From the NCBI RefSeq assembly GCF_032854445.1, contig NC_088295.1:13193385-13257384 (forward strand): DNA of 64,000 nucleotides, read 5' to 3'. The translations under genes and the position numbers were made by a program. Every line of letters starts with the position of its first letter. Position 1 is the first letter of the stretch. Of the stretch, positions 52,101-63,412 are shown piece after piece. The notes under the pieces were generated by a model, which saw nothing but the letters and a program-made list of their open reading frames with translations, was not told the DNA's origin and searched no databases. Origin of the DNA: Liolophura sinensis. Lineage: Eukaryota; Mollusca; Polyplacophora; Chitonida; Chitonidae.

Positions 52101-55100
52101 CATAATTGCTGTTTCTAATTGCATACTCTTTCGCTCCAATCTTCTTTTTTGGAGATAAATTTCATTGCTATGGGCTATTTTGACCCCTTTCTAACCTCTG
52201 AACCTTCACTTGTGTGCCGAACACTAGGATGTCTACTAAATTAATAATTCAATTATCCAAACCTCTGTTTCTGCCAGAAAAACATCATCTGACAGACTTT
52301 TTGTGGTTGGTGATATTTATTTTGCCTTGCTCTGAGTGTGACATTTGTTTGTGAAGTACATCAACAACAACAATGCATGTACGCACACGTTTTATTTCTG
52401 TGCAGGCTTTATCAATATACAACGCTTTACAGAGTACCAGTAGTCCTGCAGGTCATATCTCACTACATGATGCAATTTTTACAGGGTACACTATAGTACC
52501 CACGCAAACATGTGCATTGAGCAAAAGACAGTAGATACTGTCAAAAGCCTTGACTTCTAGTTTATGTTGCATCTTTTGAATAATTTCTTTAAAGCAGTAT
52601 AAATTGTAGTTGAACTTTGCCCAAATCTATTTGCCTTGTTTGTCTGAGAAGGCAATAAACATTGAGTGTTGTTGAAAATTTCTAGCTTCCTCCACTGTCT
52701 GTGTTTATGACATTGCAAAGGTATAAAACAAATTCTAGGCATGTGTGTTATTTTTTCTCCAAATTTCAGACCGTCACTTTCCTACACTATGCAAATCCCT
52801 ACGAAGCCTAAAAGTGATGTATGTGGCTTGCGGGGGTGATCATACTGCAGTTCTCTCAGAGGCAAGATGCTTTGTTCATATATTTGTGTGATTTCTCAAC
52901 TCATATATATTTTGAGAGAATATTTCATCCAGATCGTGAAATAATCATAATTTTTGATGTTTTGTGGTTGGCCTGATTTCTCTTGTCATATCTACATTTA
53001 CATGTTACTGTAATGTCACACAGTAGACATCATCTTCAATGATGTACACAAATGACTCAATCAGAACACATTTATTATAACCAAGAATTTTACTTGCACA
53101 ACGACAGTCAGTTTTATGTGTTTAGGAAATCAGTGCCCACTGTGAACCACCTACTTTTGGCTTACTGACAAACATTCCAACTTGTGACCCACGATTTGTG
53201 CAACATATAAACACTGTGCAAAACAACCCATGAACTTCATTGACCACTTATTGTCACCATGACCTCACTTTATATGATCTACTGACTGAAAGGTAAGCAC
53301 CTCTAACTATGAGACCTTGCTACCCATTCAATTATGACTGCTTAATGCATAATGGTTTTGCTATATGTATGTTCTTAAAATCACTGGACAGGTCCATTAT
53401 GTATGGATTTAAAGAGTAGCTTCTTAATATTTTTTTGTTTTGCAATATGCACTATTTTCTTAATAATGACTAGCAGAGGACATCACCAAAATCTGATTGG
53501 TGAAATTTTGTGCATTATTAGGCTTAATCTTCCTCTGCTATAAGCTGTTTGGTAGATCCCACCAGGTTGAACTCATGGGTAAAGGTACATGTAAATTCAC
53601 AGGGATGATAAGATTGACAGAGATTACGTAGAATGTTCTGTGTGCAGTTGTGAAATGGCAAGATGTTTGATTGTTCAAAAAATAATCATGAATCCAGATC
53701 ATTGACACAAAGACAGATTTATGTAGACATTAATGTGTTGCCATGCCATGTTATCTGTGTATTTGTGACTGAAAGAAACTGGGATAAACACATCCGTACT
53801 GATACATGACGCTTATAAGAGCACATGCATGTAGATATCATCAGTGTTGAAGTGGTTTTGTTACAGGATGGAGGTGTTTTTACATTTGGTGCTGGCATGT
53901 ATGGACAACTGGGCCATGGCTCACAGAATACAGAGTTTCTGCCCAAAAAGGTGTTGGAGTTGATGGGTAGTATAGTGACACAGATAGCATGTGGAAGGTA
54001 AGATAAACAACAGAAAGTGGCCAGCAGACAGCTTATGGGTGGTTAGATAAACATTCACACAGATAGCCTGTGGAAGGTAATATAAGAGCAGAAAGTGGCC
54101 ATGCAGATAGCTTATGGGCAGTGAGATAAACAGTCACATAGATAAACTGTGGAAGGTAAGATAACCAGCAGAAAGTGGCTACACATAGCTTATGGGCAGT
54201 TAGATAATCATTCACACAGATAACGTGTGGAAGGTAAGTTGACCAGCAGAAAGTGGCCACACAGATAGCATATGGAGGGTCAAATAAACATTCACACAGA
54301 TAACCAGCAGAATGTGGCCACACAGATAGCATATGGAGGGTCAAATAAACATTCACACAGATAACCAGCAGAAAGTGGCCACACAGATAGCATATGGAGG
54401 GTCAAATAAACATTCACACAGATAACCAGCAGAATGTGGCCACACAGATAGCATATGGAGGGTCAAATAAACATTCACACAGATAACCAGCAGAAAGTGG
54501 CCACACAGATAGCGTATGGAAGGTTAAATAAACATTCACACAAATAACTTGTGGAAGGTAAGATAACCAGCAGAAAGTGGCCACACAGATAGCTTATGGG
54601 CAGTTAGATGAGCAACAGAAATTTGTCACTTAAAAGAGCCCTTGGAAGGTATGATAAATAGTAGAAGTGATTAGACAACTTGTGGCTGTGAAAGGTAATA
54701 TAAAGAGTTACACAGATAGCCTGTTGAAGTTAAACAGCAGAAATTGGTCACACATAGAGCTTTTAGAAAGTTAGATAAACAGCAGGAAGTGGTTTGTCAT
54801 CTATTCAATACTGCACAAGGTTATCAGAAGAGCATGATTTTTTGGCATGTTCATGAATACCTCTAGTATAATGTTGATTTTATTATGATAATATGTGTAT
54901 ACTGATGTATTTCTCTTGTACATCATGCCTTTTACCAGTATTCCACAAACCCTACCCCTGTGACAGTCGAAATACTTCCCATCTCAGAGCATTATAAGGA
55001 CACTCACAAAGTACTTCTTAATGAAAAAATCTAAAAAAGTCTAAAGTATGCACTGCTAAATATACATGCATTTTTCTCTGCCACAGATGCCACACCCTAG

Positions 55101-58100
55101 CCTTTGTATTAGGCAGTGGAAAAATCTACTCTTTTGGCCTGGGGGGTAACGGACAGCTAGGTTTGGGGGACACAGCCAACCGTAGTGTCCCATCAGCCAT
55201 TAAAGCTCAGTTTGAGAATAACTCTATGGCAGGACGATCAGCTGACAGCGTTGTTTGGGTGGAGAAGATCTTTGCTGGTGGTGACCAGTGTTTCTGTCAG
55301 GTGTCATGGTCTCAGGTAAGAGCAATTCATGGACAAGTATGTGTGGTCAGAGACCACCTCCTGATTAGGATGATGTTTGACTGGGTCTGCCTCCAAGATG
55401 TTATAAACAGTGTATATTATGTAATTCAGTACATAGGAACAGCAACATTTCAATTTTGGTAAAAATTGTTTGCCAATAGGCTTTTATAAGATTTTTGAAA
55501 ATTTTCATTGTGAAAACAATTTATTAAAAGTAGAATTGTCCATTGCAGTATTATATGGATAATAGAGCAGTTTTTTGCTCATGTTGACAGTCAGATGAAT
55601 AAACAATTGTCACTTTAATGTCATGACAGAAACTCTAATGGAAATAAGATTTGAGCAAATTATACACTGTCCAGATTTGTCAATTTCTGGCCAGACATAA
55701 GCTCCAAATTGCATACGCATTTGCAAATTCATGGCATAAGGTATTGCTCTGGTAACTTAAAGATAACTTTCAGTTTCAGATCAAGCACCTTTGCAGTTGA
55801 CTAAACTAAAACAAGTGGACTGTTTTGTATTTGCAGCCTGTTTGCCCGGAAGATTTCCGTGTGCTGAAGGAGGATAGGAGAATTCTTCACTTGTCAGATC
55901 AGATAGTGGATAGAATATGCGAATTAAGTGTTGATGATAGACCTCCAGCAGAACTGTCAGAGTAAGTTTGATCAAGATGAAACTTCTGTCATTACTTTTA
56001 CTTGAATGTATGCCAATTAATGACCTTATGGATAAACCTGTGTGTTTATACAAGTGTTTGTCAGGTGGTCTGTATGGTAAAAATGCTATGGTGGATTTAT
56101 TGATTGGTGTTTAATGCCACGCTCAAAAATTTTTCACTTAAAAAATGTGGGTCAGACTTATGAGATATGATGGTGGGGCCGCCACTTGAAGTAAACCACC
56201 AAATCTTGTTTGGTTCCTGACAAACCTCTAGACTTAATGCCTTGTTGTGATGGAAGAATCAGAACATTCAAATGCTCTTACACTGTTCCCATATTTCTTG
56301 CAGAAAATGTGAGATGTTATTTGGTTCAGCGTCTTGCCTTAACTCTTCATTCCTGATGAGGTAGGGGCCAGTTTGTAAATTTTTGTTATATACACTTTCG
56401 TCTCGAGGAAATGGATGAAATAATATTCGACCTGTGAATTTGCTTGTGTATGGTTAATTGGTGGATGGGACACAAGTATGAATAATCCATTCTGTATGTA
56501 CATTGTTCCATTTTGAAAACTTACTTTTCATGTAACAACTTGTATAGAAGACAAGAAATGACCAGTTGATGTTACACTATATTCAGTACAGTGGTAATCT
56601 TTTAGATGAGTGCTGTCATTACAGGGAGAACAAACACTTTAGAGCCAGCAGCAAGAATCATGGTGTAGATCTGGAATCTGCCAAGTGTCTGCTTCAGAGA
56701 CTGGGAGAAATGAAAAATAAAATATTATCACACATTGTAAGTGTTGACATATAAGTATAATAGATTGCAAATGATTCAGTGGTGACCAATTTCTTTTTCC
56801 TTTAGAACATGAGTGAGTACTTGGGCTTTAACGTCGTGCTCAACAATTTTTCAGTCATATGACGACCAAGGAATCCTTAGGGTGTATGTATTGTACAGGA
56901 CGGATTTCCACCGCTCTTTTATTTAGTGCTGCTTCACTGAGACAACTTACCGAAGGCAAGTAAGCCGCCCCGCCCGAGCCATTATACTGATACGGGTCAA
57001 TCAGTTGTTGCACTATCCCCTTCATGCTGATCGCCAAGCGAGGAAGTTACAACTTCCTCTTTTAAAGTCTTAGGTGTGACTCGATCAAGGATTGATCCTG
57101 GATCTACCGGTCCCGAAGCGGACCCTTTAGAACATGGTTTAATATGTTGTTCTTAACATAACATGCCAACTTGATGTATTTACTCTATTAGTTGATTAGC
57201 TGAAAACTTCACATGTCCTTGAAAGATGTCTACAGTTAATACTTTTTATTTAATGATTACAAGTTACAGAATAAATATACTTTGAACTAATTTGCCAAAC
57301 ATGATGTATTGCTAAGACTTTACTTTCACATTTGTTTCAGATAAATACACATTTTCATGTATTTTGTTTGATGGAATTGTATTTTTGGTATGTTACATTC
57401 ATCTGGCTTTATTTGTGTTAGTAATACAAGTGCTATGTTCTGTTATATGACTTAGATCTGCGGGACCTTGGAGAGTAAGTTGTTGAGGGAGTTACCGTCT
57501 TCTCCGCCTGATGTGGAGGCTCTCAGACTCTACCTGTTCCTTCCTCTTTGCCATCTCTTTGACAACCCTAGACACTACAGGACCATTATCTGCCCATTTG
57601 GAGAATCCATCATCAAACTGGATAAATCAGCATCCAAAATAATAGGTTAATTATCAGCCTTTGATGTTCCAAACATGTTTTCGAGCAAACAGTTTTTGCA
57701 TCTTGTTGTCAAATTGATACATTGATACAAAATGATGAAATACAATTTTGTGATGTCTTTGTAGATCTTTGGTGGTCTTCTCAGAAGGCAGAAGAAATCA
57801 ACAGGCTAGTGTATGTAAGTACCAGTAGGCTCATATCTTTAGTTGCTCATTCTTAGATAAAATTAATCAATACATCCTTTTGGAAATGTTTGTAGCATTA
57901 AAGATTCAATTAAACATACAATTTTATCACTTTATAAAGTGAATAATTCTGTACATGTACATATATATAAGTTGATGAATTTCCCTCGAATCGTGAAACT
58001 GTCTTAGACTTCAACCAGATTTAGTCTTAACTTTACAAGAGTTTACTGTACAATATTTTCTAAGAGTTCTTAGTCTTCTTGACAACAGTGAAAATTAGCA

Positions 58101-61100
58101 TCAAAGTTCAAAAATAACAGCATGAGATAATACTAAGTCTGACTTCAGTCTAAGACACTTTTCTGATCTTGGGGCCAGAAATCTATCAACATTAATTAGT
58201 ACCTTGGTCTGTAGACTTGTTTGTTATTGAAGATATCATGGCAAGGTAATTGACTATATTTTTCTTAATTTCAGATCTACAAGCAAGTGGTGGTGTACAT
58301 ACTGAACTTACCCTCTCCAACAGACCAGAATGATGTAAGTAACATGGCGGCCTCACACATGGTAGAAGCATGGTACAGTGAATGTTTATTTGGGTCTCAT
58401 TTAAATCCAAATGTTATATTAACTGAGTGTGTTGATAACAAGCTCTTTTTGTACATGTACATGTAGTGTGCTCCAAAAGTTTACCAGCATTTCGAACTGA
58501 TGAACTAATTATGGAAGGTTTCCTAATTCTAGATAATAGTGAATGTACAATGTAACCTTTAGGCCATATGCATTGTGTACATAGAGAATGGTTAATTCAC
58601 TGGACATGCTGGAAGCACAACTGTGGGTGCTACACACAGTTCATGGCAGCAACATGACACAAGAAACTGGCATATGAACTATCAGTTGTTTCAATTTATA
58701 AAAAACCTAATTCTTAACAAATAGAATTGTCTTTTTTGATGTATACATTCAGTTAAATTTTTGTGATTGGACAGTGATAAAATTTTCTGAATTTAAGTTA
58801 TAATGAATGTAAATACAACTCTCAAAGACAGTTCTTCTGTTTATTGTTTCCTCAGGTCATGGGCCGACAGCGTTGTTTACATACTTCTATGGAGGTGCTC
58901 AAGAAACTTAACTCTGTAAGAAGCAAATCTCCCAGCCATTATAATACATTCTACACAGAAGCCACTGTTAAGTGGTACCTTGAAGTGTGAAAATGTTTTT
59001 ACTCTATTAAGGCTTATTGTTATGATGTCTGATTTGAGAAACTGGTTATACTATACGAAATATACACAATGTGATTCAGTAAAATACAAGCAAAGGAATG
59101 CATCTTGTCATGAGCAATACACAATACTCATATAAGTCAATGTGTTTATTGTTTAGGTGAATGAGATGAATGGCCAGATCATTCCATACCATCGCTTCTA
59201 CATAGCGGAGCTCACAGAAAAAGTCAACATCAAAGCAGATTATGTGAACTGGGTACAGGTCAATAGCTCTTCTAATCCTGTAAGTGTTGTCTCATTGGGG
59301 TTTGATCATTTGTAACAATCCAATTTGTTGTACTGGTAAAAATAATTTAAGTACTGCTCTGTGCTTAGTGAATTCCACTGTGTCATTCCCTCTTAATTGA
59401 AACAAACAGTTTTCTTTTTACATGTCATTGGTACCTTACTAGGATAAGTGTACATCAGTCATAACTGTAGCTATTACATCCTGTCGTTTTACTTTTTATT
59501 TCACCAATTCTCATTCTGACACAATCTTTTCAAATAGAATGTAGGAAGTCCATATTTTAATTTAAGAATAGTTGTATTTGAACAGCTACATTATATCTGT
59601 GGACATTGATGATGTACTCTTGCTGAGCTTGTGTGACAGGAGAGGTTGTTTTCCTTTGTAGGGACTGTTGTCCTTCTGTAACTACGCTTTTGTGTTTGAT
59701 GCAAAGGCTAAGACTATGCTCCTTCAAACAGATGCTGTTATGCAGATGCAGGTAATACATGACTAGGGCATGTGCTGATTTTAAGCGTATCTTCATCAAA
59801 GGATTATGAACAGTGAGAGTTCGTTTCTCTTCAGACATGTTTTCACATTTAAAGAATTAAATTAATCAAGGAAATAATCATTATCCATTCATCTGGTTGA
59901 AAATATTAAGAAAAAGAAAGCGATTGAAATGGAAACATAAGACATTTGAGTTTGATTTACATTTGTACTTTTTTTATTTTAAATTTATTTTATTTATTTG
60001 TTAGGTATTCAAGATCATTTTAAATCTGACATTGAAATGATATTGATTTCTGATTTGGCTTTAGTTTGCTATAGATGAAGTGTACCGCCGTAACATCTCC
60101 AGTATGTTGATGCATTTGGCACCTGTTAACCCTCTGAACCCTTGCCTCATCCTCTGTGTGTCTCGGAACAACCTTGTACAGGACACCATCCTACAGCTCA
60201 GCAAACAGGGGGCCGCAGACTTCAAGAAACCACTCAAAGTTAATGTCATTTTAGTAGTTGTACATCACTTCACTGTAAAAAAGTGCAAAATTGAATTGTT
60301 GCAAGCCTTTTGGGCATTTGCTTATTTAACTGAATAACACAATACATTAGCGTTAGGAATCTAGAAACCCAATCTCAAGTGGCAGCACCTTAAATTGAGT
60401 AATCTGTTGTGCTGACTTCTCTTTCAGCGTTACGGGATAAGCCAAGAACTTGACGACCTGGTCAGGAAATGCTGTGACTGGGTTGATCTTCATATCTGTT
60501 GTCTTCTACATAACCTTCCAGTTAGACAGCACTAAAACTATGTGTTTGTGCCTTAGATGTGTTCTTTTCGGGGTATAAAGGTTAAAATGAAATTTACTGT
60601 ATTACAAACATTTAACTGTATGGGTATTCAGGATATTTAAAAATTCACTTGTACACAGAAGTGCTGGTCTATATTTTGCAGACAGTATATAGTACAGTAT
60701 AAAGCTAGCACCAAATTTTCATGAACAAGCACATACAGCAGTGGCTGTAGATGTAGATATGGTGTTAGGCTGAATGGCACCAGTCTGTGTTTCAGGTGTT
60801 AATCCAAGGAGAAGAGGCTATTGATGCTGGTGGTGTCAAAAAGGTAACAGGTTTCTTGATCTGTCTTCCTAAAATTGATTTGACAGAGCTTCCTGTTGTG
60901 ATTTCAGGTGTACTTTTTAGGGGAAGAAGCTGTGGACGAAGGAGGAGTTAAAAAGGTTATAATCTTTCAGAGAAAATGCAAATACATGTATTTCGCCCGG
61001 TTTGTTCTTCTGTGTTTTGTGTGTTGTTGGAAAATAACATGCATGAGAACTCAGTTTCTTACATGTATCTGGTACTAAACTCCATCTTTAATAATCATCC

Positions 61101-63412
61101 TGTTGTCCGCTTGATTCACTTGTCTACCTCCCTCACATCCTCTCTTTATTTGATTTCTGAATTAATCTTCCAATCATATTTGAATATTGTGCTGGTTATC
61201 TGAGGTGGATGTGTTATCTGTGTTGCACCTGTGAAACCTGTGTTTTTGAGCTAGACAGTTTGTGGTGGGGTGATTGGGGAAGCATGCGGCCAATCAGAGT
61301 AGCAGATTTGTAGGTCCAAAATGTTGACACTAAGTGTAATTCTTCTTGTCTTATTTCTGAGATAATTTGTCTTTCTTTGGAATATACTGTTGAGTGATGC
61401 AAGTGCTGTTATTAATTGAAATGAATGTACATTTACTTGTATAAACTGTTTTGATGATGAATTTTGATTTTATGGTTTGCTCTAGGAATTTTTCCTGCTG
61501 ATACTACGAGAGGTGTTGGACCCAAAATATGGAATGTTTAAGTACCATGAAGAATCAAGGCGAATTTGGTTCCAAAAAGAGGTATAATTACTTTATCCAT
61601 CTGTTATCTATGCCTTGTTAAAATTTTCCCAATTTGTCCATTTCTATGCTGCTTTCTGTGATTAGCTTTATCATTGCCATTAGTTAAAGTTTGTTATGTT
61701 TTTTCATGTTTTGACAGACCTTTGAGGAGGAGGGTATGTTCCACCTAATAGGTGTACTCTGTGGACTTGCCATTTACAATTCCATAATCATAGACATTCA
61801 CTTCCCTCTGGCTCTCTACAAGAAGATCCTCAACAGGTGATTAACATATTGCTAAAAAGTGCAGGTAACTGCCAGGTCATACAAAACACACGCTAAGACA
61901 TGTCAGAAATACTTACATTGCCCTGCACAATAAATAATCTTGCACTTCATTGAACTTGTATTTTGAAGGCTCGCTGTGAGGTCCAAAATGGTCGAGGTCT
62001 CATCAGGGTTATAGCTGTATTCTATTGTTGATGTCCAAAACTCTAGAAAGAAAGATGTCCATACTTTATGTTTATTGTGTGTTATCATCTTTGTACAACT
62101 TTATAGTTACATGTATGTGTGAAGTAACAGTTTTGTCCAAGCGGACACTCTGCTACTTTTTACTATTTCTTTTTGTGGCCATTTGCTATTCAAGCAGAAG
62201 AACCAGGATCATGAACTGATCAGCCTTCTGTCAGTATACTGTGTCTGGGTGGGGAGCGATATCCTGTGTTTTCAGCATGGTGTTCCAGGGGTGCAGCGCT
62301 ATAAAAATGCTGGTGTTGTGACTGGCCTGTGACAAGGAGACACTGAAATGTTTATGAAAGTGACATTAAAGCAAACAGACAATTTAAACTTTGCCGCTTC
62401 CACTTTAATATTCATCTTCATTTTGTTTTCCTTGTAGTTGAAGATCACTTCATGTTCAAAGGTTTATTTGATATATTTTTGTTTATCCAGACCTGTGACA
62501 TTAGATGATCTCAAGGATTTGATGCCATCAGTTGGGAGGTAGAATATCTAGATTTTGTATCATGTCCTGGAATGCCAGTAGAGCTGTAGCGAGATAAAAG
62601 TAACATTGCCCATGTCGACAAGCAGTCTCTTATAATAATGTTTGTATTAGTCCATTTTTGTGTAAGATTACTGAGATGCTCCATGTATCGTTTTTAACAA
62701 ACATTTCTATTTGAAACCTGTTTGACCTTGACGACTGGTATTAGTTTTTTTTTTTTTTTTTTTACTATACATTATAGGATCTGGTCTTGTTCTCACTTAC
62801 ATTCTTATATTTTGGTTATGTCTCAGGAGTTTACAGTGCATTCTGGACTATGAAGGAGATGACTTTGAAGAACTGTTTGATCTCACCTTTGAGGTAAAGA
62901 TATGGAATGTTTCACCTTATTTTGGGTGTCCTGAGTATTTGAAACTTATTTAATACAGCATGTTTACATTTAACTATCGTTTGTGTGTAAACCTGAAAAT
63001 AAATTATCTTCTATTTTTGAGTCTAAAGTGTTATCTCTGAGCATGAGAATTAAAATGTATACTTTTGTCAACATGAAATCCAGTCCACTTACTTCAAAAT
63101 TTAAAACAGTTCAGGATTACTCTGTCAAGGTAAAAATACCTGTTTTTTGGATAAATTTTCATGTAAAGGATAATTCGTGAAATTGTATTCATGATATATG
63201 TAAATTGAAGCGGTTTCAAGTCGTGCTTTGCTGTTTTTCACATCCTTTTCATAATAATCTTTTTAAAGCAGCATCACTGTATATTACATGGGATTTAACA
63301 CATTACAATAAGCTCTGATATGGTTATAGGTGAGTGAGGACTACTTTGGTGAGCTGAGAAGTGTGGAGTTATCACATGAAGGGAAGACTAGACAGGTGAC
63401 CAAGGAAAACCG
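49135..63412 (+). CDS. HERC4: HERC4-like E3 ubiquitin ligase (RCC1 repeats + HECT), 3' end outside the window
   Basis: Exons: 49135-49369, 49657-49819, 50096-50172, 51045-51234, 51570-51601, 52770-52861, 53867-53997, 55087-55315, 55837-55961, 56304-56360, 56625-56736, 57456-57645, 57765-57814, 58275-58334, 58856-58915, 59157-59279, 59662-59751, 60065-60238, one of 60796-60843/60908-60955, 61486-61581, 61718-61836, 62491-62538, 62827-62893, 63330-63412. They give ~883 codons in continuous phase. An in-frame TAG at 49111-49113 precedes the ATG. Residues ~1-370 are RCC1-type repeats (WGQSTDGQLGLGG, TCGNNDAGQLGHDKSRKKPG, FTFGAGMYGQLGHGS, SFGLGGNGQLGLGDT). A linker follows, then the HECT N-lobe from ~residue 690 (KKPLK, GEEAxDxGGVKK, EFFLLILREVLDPKYGMF, FHLIGVLCGLAIYN). 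The ligase takes ubiquitin from an E2 onto a C-lobe cysteine; that lobe lies beyond the right edge. Residue order matches vertebrate HERC4 throughout, though HERC3 is a close paralogue family. Confidence 0.95.
50540..50780 (+). mobile_element. SINE-A, plus strand, old full-length copy
   Basis: The remains of the tRNA-like head (GCCAGCGTGGCGCAGTGAGC, CGCTGTGAGTTAAAGTC) lead into the body, GGTTTCCTCCTACAATGCTG, the 3' module AAATATTCTTGAGTACTGCA and an ATAAAT tail. It lies in a HERC4 intron. A family-D-like segment in reverse orientation precedes it at about 50470-50530. Confidence 0.8.
52859..52870 (+). other. HERC4: Non-canonical GC donor (GC-AG intron 52862-53866)
   Basis: The exon ends CTC TCA GAG and the intron starts GCAAGATGC. 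The frame and the conserved next residues DGGVFTFG (from 53867, after TTACAG) demand this junction, and no usable GT donor lies nearby. AG followed by GCAAG fits the stronger consensus typical of GC-AG introns. Confidence 0.85.
53085..53335 (-). repeat. Family-D dispersed repeat
   Basis: GTGAACCACCTACTTTTGGC, TTACTGACAAACATTCCAAC and downstream text correspond in order to the copy at 46672-46935. It lies in the GC-AG intron of HERC4. Confidence 0.5.
53985..54790 (+). repeat. ~60-bp minisatellite derived from an exon end and its donor
   Basis: The repeat starts in the last ~13 bases of the exon ending 53997 (CACAGATAGCATGTGGAAG, then GTAAGATAA). It recurs through the next intron as CACAGATAGC, TGTGGAAGGTAA-type and AGCAGAAAGTGGCCACACAG segments. 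A homogeneous core at 54250-54520 has nearly identical 60-61 bp units. Several units keep an intact donor-like GGAAGGTAAG (about 54069, 54150, 54229, 54549). Confidence 0.9.
56096..56290 (-). repeat. Family-D dispersed repeat
   Basis: TTTATTGATTGGTGTTTAAT followed by GCCACGCTCAAAAATTTTTC, then GAAGTAAACCACCAAATCTT and CCTGACAAACCTCTAGAC. The first part is again related to the shared SINE 3' module. It lies in a HERC4 intron. Confidence 0.55.
56812..57123 (-). mobile_element. SINE-B, young copy with 13-bp target-site duplication
   Basis: CCTTTAGAACATG occurs at 56799-56811 and again at 57124-57136. The body is nearly identical to the copy at 32503-32848, including TACAACTTCCTCTTTTAAAG and TCGATCAAGGATTGATCCTG. 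It lacks the outer end of the tRNA-like head and has a short internal gap. It lies in a HERC4 intron. Confidence 0.9.
60428..60535 (+). other. Candidate alternative terminal exon of HERC4
   Basis: After a good acceptor (TTCTCTTTCAG) a phase-0 frame of 35 codons runs to TAA at 60533: RYGISQELDDLVRKCCDWVD, then LHICCLLHNLPVRQH. The block is GC-richer and more codon-like than the intron around it and has no internal donor. Joined to exon 60065-60238 it would truncate the ligase inside the N-lobe. I see no polyadenylation signal close by, and a frame this long can arise by chance. Confidence 0.25.
60796..60843 (+). other. HERC4: HERC4 HECT exon, copy a (probable mutually exclusive exon)
   Basis: It is bounded by TGTTTCAG and GTAACA, is 48 nt long, starts and ends in phase 0, and encodes VLIQGEEAIDAGGVKK. 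This is the conserved HECT N-lobe segment joining KKPLK upstream to EFFLLILREV downstream. It differs from copy b at five of 16 residues. Confidence 0.85.
60908..60955 (+). other. HERC4: HERC4 HECT exon, copy b (probable mutually exclusive exon)
   Basis: It is bounded by GTGATTTCAG and GTTATA, is 48 nt long, phase 0, and encodes VYFLGEEAVDEGGVKK. It is closer than copy a to vertebrate HERC4 in the hydrophobic start and in GEEAVD. The 64-bp gap to copy a is too short for easy splicing of one copy to the other. Including both would insert 16 residues without a frameshift. Confidence 0.85.

Noticed and set aside
54033-54356. 107-residue minus-strand repetitive open frame (LPHVICV-type units)
   Set aside because: Pure translation of the ~60-bp minisatellite in a HERC4 intron.
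13341-57123. Sequences resembling tRNA genes (box A/box B with CGGAGGCCCC or GGTAGAGCG)
   Set aside because: They are joined to repeated bodies and tails, often flanked by target-site duplications, and lack complete acceptor stems, so they are SINE heads rather than functional tRNA genes.
60239-60337. Read-through of the HERC4 exon (VNVILVVVHHF...) resembling the start of the next HECT segment
   Set aside because: The resemblance is limited to a few hydrophobic residues. The donor GTTAAT at 60239 is required by the downstream exons, and the similarity looks like chance.
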